DNA of 64,000 nucleotides from an uncultured Saprospiraceae bacterium (GTDB lineage Bacteria > Bacteroidota > Bacteroidia > Chitinophagales > Saprospiraceae). Position numbers and translations under genes: made by a program. The notes beneath the pieces were generated by a model that did not search any database, was not told the DNA's origin, and saw nothing but the letters and a program-made list of their open reading frames with translations. Where the stretch lies: NCBI GenBank assembly GCA_937928575.1, contig CALFWW010000046.1, positions 1 to 64,000 on the forward strand. The letters run 5' to 3'. Shown piece after piece: positions 36,111-43,337 of the stretch. Within the stretch, counting starts at the first letter, position 1, and each line of letters starts with the position of its first letter.

Positions 36111-38501
36111 ATGAAAGTTAAAGAAATATATAAAACATTAGATTATGGACCGGCACCAGAAAGCGACGGTGCTGCACTGAAATTTTTGGAAGAAAGAGGG
36201 AAGAAATTTGACCTTTATATCAACGGAAAATGGAAAGCACCTCGTTCGAAAAAATACTTCGATTCTATTAATCCTTCCAATAAAAAGAAATTGGCAAAGA
36301 TCGCTGAAGGCAATGAAAAAGATGTAGATGATGCAGTGAAAGCAGCCAAAAAAGCATTGCCAGGTTGGGTCAAAATGGGTGGGCATGCCCGGGCACGTTA
36401 CTTGTATGCAATTGCACGACAAATTCAAAAGCACTCTCGACTATTTTCAGTTTTGGAATCAATGGATAATGGAAAACCAATTCGTGAAACCCGTGATATT
36501 GATATTCCACTAGTTGCTCGTCACTTTTATCACCATGCAGGCTGGGCACAACTCATGGAGTCTGATTTGAAAGACTACAAAGAGATCGGTGTGATTGGTC
36601 AAGTGATACCTTGGAATTTCCCGTTATTAATGATGGCATGGAAAATCGCACCAGCAATCGCAATGGGTAATTGTATTGTTTTAAAACCAGCTGAATTCAC
36701 TTCATTGACCGCGTTATTATTTGCAGAAATTTGTGATCAAATCGGTTTACCTCCTGGTGTTGTCAATATTGTAACAGGTGATGGAAAAACAGGAGCTGCC
36801 ATTGTAGAGCACCCGGATGTTCAGAAAATTGCATTCACAGGTTCTACAGAAGTCGGAAAAATTATCCAAAGATCAACTGCTGGTTCTGGCAAAAAATTAT
36901 CATTAGAATTAGGGGGAAAATCTCCATTTGTAGTTTTTGAAGATGCAGATTTAGACAGTGTAGTGGAAGGAATTGTGAATGCTATTTGGTTCAATCAAGG
37001 ACAAGTTTGTTGTGCCGGCTCCAGATTGTTGGTCCAAGAAAGTGTAGCAGAAAAATTATACAAAAAGATTCGCAATCGAATGGAGAAATTGCGTGTAGGA
37101 GATTCATTGGATAAAGGCATCGATATCGGTGCTATTGTCGACAAATCTCAATTAGAAACAATTACCCGATTGGTATCGAAAGGAGTTAAAGATGGTGCAA
37201 AATTATGGCAACCATCTTGGTCTTGCCCGACAGGTGGCTATTTTTATCCGCCAACTATGTTTACAGAAGTAGCACCATCTTCTTACATTTCTCAAGAAGA
37301 AATATTTGGACCTGTTTTGGTTTCTACAACATTCCGTACACATAAAGAAGCAATTAAATTAGCAAACAATACACGTTATGGTTTAGCAGCAAGTATTTGG
37401 ACCGAAAATATCAACTTAGCCTTGGATGTGGCTCCTCAAATCAAAGCGGGTGTTTGTTGGATTAACTGTACCAATGTTTTTGATGCAGCTGCAGGCTTTG
37501 GTGGCTATCGGGAGTCTGGTTATGGTCGTGAAGGGGGTCGCGAAGGATTGCATGAATACATCAAGCTGAAATCAGAAGATAAATTATCCAACAAACCATT
37601 TACAAGAAAGCGTGTCACTGCAAAATCTAATGGCAAACATGATATAGCAGCACCAGATATTGATCGTACTTTGAAGATGTATATTGGTGGCAAACAAGCA
37701 AGACCAGATGGTGGTTATAGTATGGAAGTGACCAATCCGAGTGGTGATTATTTAGGTGAAGTTTCGTTAGGAAATAGAAAAGACATTCGTAATGCAGTCG
37801 AAGCGGCCAGAAAGAACAATAAGTGGGCAGGAATGGTTGGGCACAAAAAAGCGCAAGTCCTTTATTATTTAGCAGAAAATCTGATTTTAAGAAAAGAAGA
37901 GTTTGCAAAAAGAATTGCACAAATGACAGAATGTTCGATGACGGATGCATTGAAAGAGGTAGAATTGTCAATCGATCGCATCTATACCTATGCGGCATGG
38001 GCAGACAAGTACGACGGACATGTTCACCACACCGCACACAGAAACGTGACGATTGCAATGCCAGAAAATATTGGTGTCATGGCAATTATTTGTCCAAATG
38101 AATTTCCATTGTTAGGATTTGTGTCCACAGTAATTCCTGCAATCACAATGGGTAATAATGTGGTCGTAGTCCCTTCTGAAAAATCGCCATTATCTGCTAC
38201 CGATTTCTATCAATTATTGGAAACCTCAGATATGCCAGCGGGTGCAGTAAATATCGTCACCGGTCACCAGGAAGAATTAGCAGATACGCTTGCAAAACAT
38301 TATGATGTTGATGGCATGTGGTATTTCGGAACCAAAGAAGGAAGTAAGCAAGTCGAATTATTGGCTGCAGAAAACATGAAACGCACGTGGGTGAATTTCG
38401 GCAAACATAGAAATTGGCAAGACAGAAAAATGGGAGAAGGCGAATTGTTTTTGAGAAAAGCATCACAAATTAAAAACATCTGGATCCCATACGGTGCCTA
38501 A
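36111..38501 (+). CDS. Two-domain aldehyde dehydrogenase (active N-half, truncated inactive-looking C-half)
   Basis: A 796-residue protein. Residues ~35-510 form a full NAD(P)-dependent aldehyde dehydrogenase: Asn169 in PWNFPLL, Lys192 in LKPAEFTS, Glu266 in LELGGKSPF and the nucleophile Cys300 in FNQGQVCCAGSR. Residues ~515-796 repeat only the coenzyme half (MYIGGKQARPDGGYSMEVTN ... ICPNEFPLLGFVSTVIPAIT). They end without the catalytic Glu and Cys segments, so the second half should be catalytically dead and may serve folding or oligomerisation. From its place after deoC the likely substrate is acetaldehyde, oxidised to acetate; that is inference. Both halves share strong ancestry and the frame is intact, so this is a stable fusion rather than a sequencing error. 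Confidence 0.88.
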   Translation: MKVKEIYKTLDYGPAPESDGAALKFLEERGKKFDLYINGKWKAPRSKKYFDSINPSNKKKLAKIAEGNEKDVDDAVKAAKKALPGWVKMGGHARARYLYAIARQIQKHSRLFSVLESMDNGKPIRETRDIDIPLVARHFYHHAGWAQLMESDLKDYKEIGVIGQVIPWNFPLLMMAWKIAPAIAMGNCIVLKPAEFTSLTALLFAEICDQIGLPPGVVNIVTGDGKTGAAIVEHPDVQKIAFTGSTEVGKIIQRSTAGSGKKLSLELGGKSPFVVFEDADLDSVVEGIVNAIWFNQGQVCCAGSRLLVQESVAEKLYKKIRNRMEKLRVGDSLDKGIDIGAIVDKSQLETITRLVSKGVKDGAKLWQPSWSCPTGGYFYPPTMFTEVAPSSYISQEEIFGPVLVSTTFRTHKEAIKLANNTRYGLAASIWTENINLALDVAPQIKAGVCWINCTNVFDAAAGFGGYRESGYGREGGREGLHEYIKLKSEDKLSNKPFTRKRVTAKSNGKHDIAAPDIDRTLKMYIGGKQARPDGGYSMEVTNPSGDYLGEVSLGNRKDIRNAVEAARKNNKWAGMVGHKKAQVLYYLAENLILRKEEFAKRIAQMTECSMTDALKEVELSIDRIYTYAAWADKYDGHVHHTAHRNVTIAMPENIGVMAIICPNEFPLLGFVSTVIPAITMGNNVVVVPSEKSPLSATDFYQLLETSDMPAGAVNIVTGHQEELADTLAKHYDVDGMWYFGTKEGSKQVELLAAENMKRTWVNFGKHRNWQDRKMGEGELFLRKASQIKNIWIPYGA

Positions 38502-38518
38502 ATAAAAAGTCCTGAAAG

Positions 38519-38548
38519 CCTGTCTGGCTGATCGCCAGAACAGACAGG
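38519..38548. repeat. Palindromic REP-like element
   Basis: A 30-bp palindrome with perfect 8-bp outer arms CCTGTCTG (38519-38526) and CAGACAGG (38541-38548) and an inner CTGGC/GCCAG pairing. The outer arm matches the start of the 27-bp palindrome inserted at 17-43. It lies 17 bases after the aldehyde dehydrogenase stop, inside the deo operon, where it could stabilise or partly terminate the mRNA. Confidence 0.75.
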
Positions 38549-38567
38549 GACGAAATATATTATTAAC

Positions 38568-38585
38568 TAGGGGGTGCAACCCCTA
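38568..38585 (+). promoter_or_regulatory. Hairpin in the deoD leader
   Basis: A 6-bp stem TAGGGG/CCCCTA around the loop GTGCAA, ending 15 bases before the deoD ATG. There is no T-run, so it is not a terminator. Its layout, a stem of CTAG type around TGCAA, recalls the second hairpin of the repeats at 39883, 54297 and 62181. It may be a diverged copy or affect deoD translation. Confidence 0.4.
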
Positions 38586-38600
38586 AGAAAAAACAGAACA

Positions 38601-39302
38601 ATGAGTTTTCATATAGGAGCAAAAAAAGGACAAATCGCCAAAACAGTATTACTCCCAGGCGATCCATTAAGAGCAAAACACGTTGCTGAAACCATGATGA
38701 AAAACGTGAAGCAGTACAACAACGTACGTGGAATGTTAGGTTATACAGGTACCTATAAAGGTAAAAAAGTATCCATCCAAGGATCAGGAATGGGAATGGG
38801 TTCTTTAAGTATTTATGTAAATGAATTAATCAGTGGATTTGGTGTAAAGAATGTCATTAGGGTTGGAACTTGTGGCGCAATCCAAAAGAGTTTGAAAATT
38901 GGTCAAGTGATTTTAGCAACCAGTGCATCCGGAGATTCTGGAGCGAACAGACATTATTTTGAAGGATTGGATTATGCAGCGACTGCAGATTTTGATTTGT
39001 TATTAGAAGCACATAAAATCGCTAAGAGAAAAAAAATAAAAACCTTACAAGGACGTATTTTCAGTACCAATACTTTTTATGATGAAAACCCAAATCGTTG
39101 GGACAAATGGATCAAACATAAAATCTTAGCAGTAGAGATGGAGTCACAAATGTTGTACACATTAGCGGCAAGATTAAATGCAAGAGGGTTGTCAATCTTG
39201 ACCGTAAGTGACAACATCATCACTGGAAAAGCATCCTCTGCCGAAGCTCGTGAAAAGTCATACACAGACATGATGAAAATTGCTTTAGAATTAGCAGAAT
39301 AA
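38601..39302 (+). CDS. deoD: Purine-nucleoside phosphorylase (DeoD type)
   Basis: A 233-residue hexameric-type purine nucleoside phosphorylase converting (deoxy)inosine, guanosine or adenosine plus phosphate to base and (deoxy)ribose 1-phosphate. The family pattern is complete: SFHIGAKKGQIAKTVLLPGD at the start (phosphate-binding Gly and Asp), GSGMGMGSLSIYVNELI, VIRVGTCGAIQ, and AVEMESQMLYTLA, where the Glu contacts ribose. The purine Asp is in TVSDNIITG. A GTG nine codons upstream lies in a hairpin and is not preferred. It is fifth in the deo operon, 99 bases after the dehydrogenase gene. Confidence 0.95.
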   Translation: MSFHIGAKKGQIAKTVLLPGDPLRAKHVAETMMKNVKQYNNVRGMLGYTGTYKGKKVSIQGSGMGMGSLSIYVNELISGFGVKNVIRVGTCGAIQKSLKIGQVILATSASGDSGANRHYFEGLDYAATADFDLLLEAHKIAKRKKIKTLQGRIFSTNTFYDENPNRWDKWIKHKILAVEMESQMLYTLAARLNARGLSILTVSDNIITGKASSAEAREKSYTDMMKIALELAE

Positions 39303-39305
39303 AGA

Positions 39306-39767
39306 ATGAATACCGACCGCTCCCTTTTTAAATCGATTGAAAATTCTGAACTTCATTATGAAGCATTAGAAGCATTTACTGAAAAATCAAAATTGGTAAA
39401 TGAATATCTAAATCAAGCGTTGGATTTGGAAAATCCCGTTTCTCCAATGGACTTATTGGATGAATATGAAGTACTCCTAAATCATATTGAGCAACTAGCA
39501 TATTCATCCGACAAAGTCGTTTCCCATCTCATTAATCTGACGCAGAAAAAAGTCGATGAGTTCGACAATATCCGTTATCAAATCGGTCCTTCATTTGTGG
39601 AATTGCACAACCGATTATTCCCTATGCCTGACCTGAAAGCAAGACACCATGTTTTGAAAACAGCTTGTTATCTCACAAAGTATGATTCTTTAGAAAATCG
39701 TGATTTTATCATCGAGATCAAGCAAATTCATGATAGGCATTTTAAGAAAACGATCAAGCGGGAGTGA
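39306..39767 (+). CDS. Hypothetical protein, last gene of the deo operon
   Basis: A 153-residue soluble, mainly helical protein starting three bases after the deoD stop, so surely co-transcribed. It has acidic N-terminal helices (LHYEALEAFTEKSKLVNEYL), a Glu-rich middle (DLLDEYEVLLNHIEQLAYSS) and a basic end (KQIHDRHFKKTIKRE). No family or catalytic motif was recognised. The tight spacing hints at a link to nucleoside breakdown, or simply at read-through. The sequence then enters a repeat-rich region with no clear terminator, apart from an A/T-rich imperfect hairpin around 39785-39800. Confidence 0.7.
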   Translation: MNTDRSLFKSIENSELHYEALEAFTEKSKLVNEYLNQALDLENPVSPMDLLDEYEVLLNHIEQLAYSSDKVVSHLINLTQKKVDEFDNIRYQIGPSFVELHNRLFPMPDLKARHHVLKTACYLTKYDSLENRDFIIEIKQIHDRHFKKTIKRE

Positions 39768-39882
39768 TGTGGAGCACCTCTTAGAGAGCTTTCTCTAATA
39801 AATATTAAAAAAGTAAAGCTTTAACTTTCTAAAATTTTTATAATTCAGATAGCTCTCGGAGAGGTCTGCAGAGCTTCGAGTT

Positions 39883-40075
39883 CCAAAGCACCAAAGGTGC
39901 ACAAGCAAATAACCTAGTGCAACGCACTAGATTATTTAGATTCCACACACTCTAAAGCACCAAAGGTGCACAAGCAAATAACCTAGTGCAACGCACTAGA
40001 TTATTTAGATTCCACACCCCCCAAAGCACCAAAGGTGCACGAGCAAATAGCCTAGTGCAACGCACTAGGTATTGT
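39883..40075. repeat. Three tandem 69-bp double-hairpin repeats
   Basis: Units begin at about 39883, 39952 and 40021. Each holds hairpin 1 (GCACC-AAA-GGTGC), a spacer near AGCAAATAA, and hairpin 2 (CTAGTGC-AAC-GCACTAG). In the first two units flanking AAATAA and TTATTT extend hairpin 2. Related copies with different but still paired stems occur at 54297-54426 and 62181-62226. There are no uniform spacers of unrelated sequence, so it is not a CRISPR array. It recalls REP/RAYT-type elements, but no transposase gene is in the window. Confidence 0.85.
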
Positions 40076-40102
40076 TATATATTTACGGATCTAAAACTTA
40101 AC

Positions 40103-40350
40103 GCAGGATTTTGTAGAGGGATGGCCTAGGCCTTAAAGATTTATCGTTAAGAAATTTAGAAGTGCGGATGGAGGAAAAAAGATCGTTGTTTGAGCCACTG
40201 AAAGTGTTGCGAGTTTCGAGATTTTGCGTGGGGCAATTTAAATTTTAGATAAATATTTAAAGTCGTGATTTTTTGCATCGTTTTTCATCTAGGAAAAATG
40301 ATGATCAAGAAATATTAATGCTGTATTTATTATTTCTTTTGCAGGATAAG
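40103..40350 (+). repeat. Long dispersed repeat family A, copy 1
   Basis: About 250 non-coding bases that match 42564-42996 from a shared start (GCAGGATTTTG) through CTTAAAGATTTATCGTTAAG, AAGTGCGGA, GGAGGAAAAAAGATCG and ATTTTAGATAAATATT. The 3' end has a hairpin of the form GTTTTTC-ATCTAG-GAAAAAT and the closing GCAGGATAAG. It fills most of the gap between the tandem hairpin array and the WG-repeat gene. No frame of useful length is kept between the two copies. Confidence 0.8.
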
Positions 40351-40467
40351 TTGATGAAAGTCTCAAATTCATAATGCAACATATATCTTCCCATTTTCAC
40401 AATTTCCCTCCTAAATTAATCCAAAATAACTATCTTAGACAGACTCTGAAAAACAGAACTGCATATT

Positions 40468-41373
40468 ATGAAAATTAAATATTTATTACTCCTTGGATTA
40501 TGGTGCTTTTGCATTAATTCCTACGCACAACTAACCATACCAAAGAAAAAATGCACGAGAGGAAAATGCTATTTCGTTGATCAAACCAATAAAAGAATTT
40601 CAGATTACTACGATAACGTAAAAGTATTTAAAGAAGAATTAGCACCAGTCAAACTTAATGGAAAATGGGGATTTATCAACCAAGACATGGAAATAGTAAT
40701 ACCCATTTCATTAGAGAGAGTCGGACAATTCAAAGATGGATTGACTTATATAAAAGAAAACGGACAATTTCATTTAATAGATTTAAAAGGAGAAAGTAAA
40801 AGTGAAAAATATGATTCCATCGGTGTTCGTAAAGATTTTTATGTAGTCAAAAAAGGAGATAAATTGGGCTTATTGGATACCAACGGAATGATAGTAGAAC
40901 CACTTCGATTCGATGAGATAAGTATCTTTTACAAAGGAGATTTTGGTGTCAAGTTAGATGGAAAATGGGCGAATTATAACAACGGAAATTTAGATTTCAA
41001 CAATCCTATTATCTACTATAGCCAACCAGAAGTACAGCCGGTTTTTTCTAAAAGTTGCGTCAACACTGAAAACGCAGAAATGAGAAATGCTTGTTCACAA
41101 AAAAAACTACTGGAAGCAATTTTTCAAAATATCCGCTACCCTAAAGAAGCAAGAACAAAAGGAATAGAAGGAACAGTCGTCATCCGTTTCAATATAAAAA
41201 AAGATGGGAACATTGAAGATCCAGAAATCGTAAAAAATGTTGGAGGAGGTTGCGGGGATGAAGCATTGAACGTCGTAAAAACCTATGTTAGAAAATGGGC
41301 TAAACCAGGAATGGAAAATGGCGAACCTGTCAACACCGTGTATAATTTACCTGTTAAATTTAGATTGGAGTAA
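40468..41373 (+). CDS. Secreted WG-repeat protein with TonB C-terminal domain
   Basis: A 301-residue exported protein. The signal peptide MKIKYLLLLGLWCFCINSYA is followed by WG-repeat blades (~50-185), recognisable as LNGKWGFINQDMEIVIPISL and KKGDKLGLLDTNGMIVEPLR. A TonB C-terminal-like domain occupies ~215-301 (NIRYPKEARTKGIEGTVVIR ... VKFRLE), with two Cys that may pair. Bacteroidota have many such periplasmic or lipoprotein-like TonB_C proteins without a membrane anchor, so energy transduction is not implied. A TATCTTAG at 40431-40438, 30 bases upstream, is one mismatch from the -7 consensus. Repeats flank the gene on both sides. Confidence 0.85.
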   Translation: MKIKYLLLLGLWCFCINSYAQLTIPKKKCTRGKCYFVDQTNKRISDYYDNVKVFKEELAPVKLNGKWGFINQDMEIVIPISLERVGQFKDGLTYIKENGQFHLIDLKGESKSEKYDSIGVRKDFYVVKKGDKLGLLDTNGMIVEPLRFDEISIFYKGDFGVKLDGKWANYNNGNLDFNNPIIYYSQPEVQPVFSKSCVNTENAEMRNACSQKKLLEAIFQNIRYPKEARTKGIEGTVVIRFNIKKDGNIEDPEIVKNVGGGCGDEALNVVKTYVRKWAKPGMENGEPVNTVYNLPVKFRLE

Positions 41374-41491
41374 TATTAAATAATTTGTATTAGTACATAA
41401 TTTAACTAGGAAGGAAATCATAATCATTACAACAATCATAATCCGTACTGTCCTAATTTTCGTTTAGATGGAGCCGATTTAAATTTCAGGG

Positions 41492-41749
41492 TTTGGCATT
41501 ATACAGTTTAGAGGAAAAAGATTTAAAATCCGTTAAAAAATGAAAATTGTAAGAGCTAAAACGGAGTCAAATTCAAAAATTGCCTGTCCACATAGCAAAG
41601 AAAATAAAAGTGAAAAACAATGTTAAGCGAGTTTTTTCATTTTAGGATTTTAAAACTTTTGGAGCGTTAAAAACTGAATAAAGCCAGGATTTTTTGAATA
41701 CTTTTTCATCCGGGAAAAAGTATTGCCGTCCGGCGAGGACAAAGCCAAA
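41492..41749 (+). repeat. Long dispersed repeat family B, copy 1
   Basis: About 258 bases, largely alignable end to end with 58833-59092. Shared blocks are TTTGGCATTATnCAGTTTAG, AAAATCCGTTAAAAAATGAA, ACTTTTGGAGCGTTAAAAAC and AGTATTGCCG. The 3' third folds into an 11-bp hairpin (AATACTTTTTC/GAAAAAGTATT) and a small stem GTCC-GGCGA-GGAC that becomes GCCC-GGCGA-GGGC in the other copy. Non-coding. Confidence 0.85.
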
Positions 41750-41892
41750 TTAATGATCCTAAAACACATCATTCTAAGAAATCAGACAAATCTCATCATT
41801 TAATAATTACTATATCCTAAAGAAGCGATGGAAGGTGATGATCTTGCCAGGCATTTAGTTGAAGATTAAAAATTAAATTTTATTAAAAAAAT

Positions 41893-41924
41893 AAAGCCTG
41901 TCTGATAATATTCAGATGGGCTTT
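41893..41924 (-). terminator. Bidirectional terminator, mainly for the minus-strand gene at 41933-42403
   Basis: A 13-bp stem (AAAGCCTGTCTGA with its partner, two G-T wobbles) around a 6-base loop. T-rich runs follow on both strands: TTTCTTT on plus, TTATTTTTTT on minus. It begins 8 bases after the stop of the minus-strand gene. Confidence 0.8.
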
Positions 41925-41932
41925 TTCTTTGG

Positions 41933-42403
41933 TTATAAACTTTCAAGAATCTCTTGATAATCATATTGCAAATCCTCATGCAACCCTGCAACTTTCTTTT
42001 TTATCATCATTACTTGCCTCCGATATAAATTTGTCAACATAATGTTAAGTCTAAACGAAGGAGAAAAATTTTGTAAGCTGATACAAAAGTAGATTAACAT
42101 TTCCACTTCCGTCTCTCTATTTTTCGAATAACGAATATGCTTTTTAATATTGGCTAATATTTTTCGAACTCCTTTTTTGATGAAATAATAATTCTTGCGA
42201 TTTACATGTTCAAATTGCTCATCAATTTCAATCTTCAATTCTTTAATAAAATTAGCCTCATCAATTGATTCATAGAGCAGGTAAGTCAACAACTCCTTAT
42301 TCTCTTTTTTAAACTTCGCCAACTTTAGACATAATTCAACCAACTCTTTGGGAGGTCGTTCTACTAGTTCTTCTTTAATTTGTTTGACAGTTGCAGCTTT
42401 CAT
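41933..42403 (-). CDS. Hypothetical basic helical protein
   Basis: A 156-residue, all-helical, Lys-rich soluble protein. The N-terminal MKAATVKQIKEELVERPPKE, then LVELCLKLAKFKKENKELLT, resembles the opening of small hypothetical proteins that recur in Bacteroidota genomes. The pattern of a short amphipathic N-terminal helix, a Pro pair and a long helix is clear. The rest (YFIKKGVRKILANIKKHIRY and LYRRQVMMIKKKVAGL) is strongly basic, so contact with nucleic acid is possible but unproven. It has its own terminator and sits between repeat families B and A. Confidence 0.7.
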   Translation of the reverse strand: MKAATVKQIKEELVERPPKELVELCLKLAKFKKENKELLTYLLYESIDEANFIKELKIEIDEQFEHVNRKNYYFIKKGVRKILANIKKHIRYSKNRETEVEMLIYFCISLQNFSPSFRLNIMLTNLYRRQVMMIKKKVAGLHEDLQYDYQEILESL

Positions 42404-42752
42404 ATTTCTAATTTCTTCTAATTAATGTTGGTGAATTGTCACTTCAACACAGAATAATTGGCTCTATTTAGAGTTTGGTGGATAGTCTAATAAATGATGA
42501 ATCAGTCGCCAAACTCAAAACTAAAAAACATTGCTAAATTATTAACCAATAAAAAAACTATTTGCAGGATTTTGAAGCGGGTGGCATCGGCCTTAAAGAT
42601 TTATCGTTAAGAAATTTAGAAGTGCGGAGGGAGGAAAAAAGATCGCTGTTTGAGCTACTGAAAGTGTTAGCGAGTTTCGATAGTTTGCGTGGAGCAATTT
42701 AAATTTTAGATAAATATTCATACAAATTGTATTCTAAAAACGTGATTATTAT

Positions 42753-42851
42753 ATGGATGAAAAATTTATTGAGATCAAGACAGAAAACGCAGACATAACC
42801 TTAGTTACGGTGAGGCTTTCTAACGAAGATATCGATAAATTTTTTTCATAG
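42753..42851 (+). CDS. Small-peptide element, complete copy (32 residues)
   Basis: ATG to TAG, 32 residues: MDEKFIEIKTENADITLV, then TVRLSNEDIDKFFS. The same peptide, changed at several sites and split by nine inserted residues, is encoded at 1-105 on the other strand. Sharing between two distant sites suggests a dispersed element. Whether it is translated is open: it has no clear ribosome-binding site, which is usual here. The peptide is acidic and shows no transmembrane segment. Confidence 0.45.
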   Translation: MDEKFIEIKTENADITLVTVRLSNEDIDKFFS

Positions 42852-42902
42852 AATATTGCGATTTTAGATTTCAATTTGTATTGAGCCTTGATTTTTTGCT
42901 TC

Positions 42903-42927
42903 CTTTCGACAAGCTCAAGGCAAGCTC
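42903..42927. repeat. Short palindromic insertion in the family A hairpin
   Basis: About 25 bases starting CCTTTCGACAAGCTCAAGG, with CCTT/AAGG ends. It interrupts the run TTGCTTC...TTTTTTATCAAG that is continuous in the other A copy. It resembles the widespread bacterial repeat CCTTCGACAAGCTCAGG, recalled from other genomes; its mobiliser is not in the window. Confidence 0.5.
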
Positions 42928-43101
42928 TTTTTTATCAAGAAAAAATGAAGACCAAGAAAAATTAATGCTGCAAATCCTAATTCTTTTGTAGGATAATAAG
43001 TTATCTTAGGTAAAGATAGAAAACAAGCAAAAAAATTGTAGGGAACAGATGTAACCTTTCTCAAACTCACACGACTATCCCCATGAAACAATTATTTAGG
43101 C

Positions 43102-43335
43102 ATGGCTGATTCAAAACAACTGGCTTTTTTAGAGGCATACGAAAGTTGTCATGAACCATTTCTTCGATACTGCTCCGCGTTGGTTTATGGGAAGATGGAT
43201 GTCTAGGATCTCGTACAAGATGTCTTACTTTCTGCGTATCAGCATTTTGATAAAATTGAGAAAAAACATCAATTATTACATTATCTGATTCGAGCTGCCC
43301 GGAATAAAATTTATTTTCAAAATATGCTGATTTAA
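43102..43335 (+). pseudogene. Broken ECF RNA polymerase sigma factor gene
   Basis: The plus frame reads MADSKQLAFLEAYESCHEPF, LRYCSALVYGKMDV, a TAG stop at 43204-43206, then DLVQDVLLSAYQHFDKIEKK, HQLLHYLIRAARNKIYF and a TAA at 43333. This is sigma-70 region 2 (DLVQDVLLSAY equals the conserved DxxQExFLxxW block, and LIRAARN the region 2.4 start). It has an in-frame nonsense codon and loses similarity just where region 2 ends; region 4 is missing. It is therefore a remnant and cannot give a working sigma factor. A 105-residue frame on the opposite strand is only its shadow. It lies between repeat family A and an unknown gene. Confidence 0.8.
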
Positions 43336-43337
43336 CC

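Larger units (their letters stand above)
42564..42996 (+). repeat. Long dispersed repeat family A, copy 2, interrupted by nested insertions
   Basis: It matches copy 1 (40103-40350) at both ends. After CGTGATT it carries an extra block of roughly 150 bases with the 32-residue ORF at 42753-42851, and its 3' hairpin is split by a short palindromic insertion at 42903-42927. It ends like copy 1, with an A/T-rich stretch and GTAGGATAA. The nesting orders the events: the A repeat came first, the peptide element and palindrome later. Confidence 0.75.

Noticed and set aside
39883-40080. Possible CRISPR array because of three evenly spaced repeats
   Set aside because: The whole 69-bp unit is repeated, there are no variable spacers, no cas genes are present, and related copies are dispersed elsewhere.
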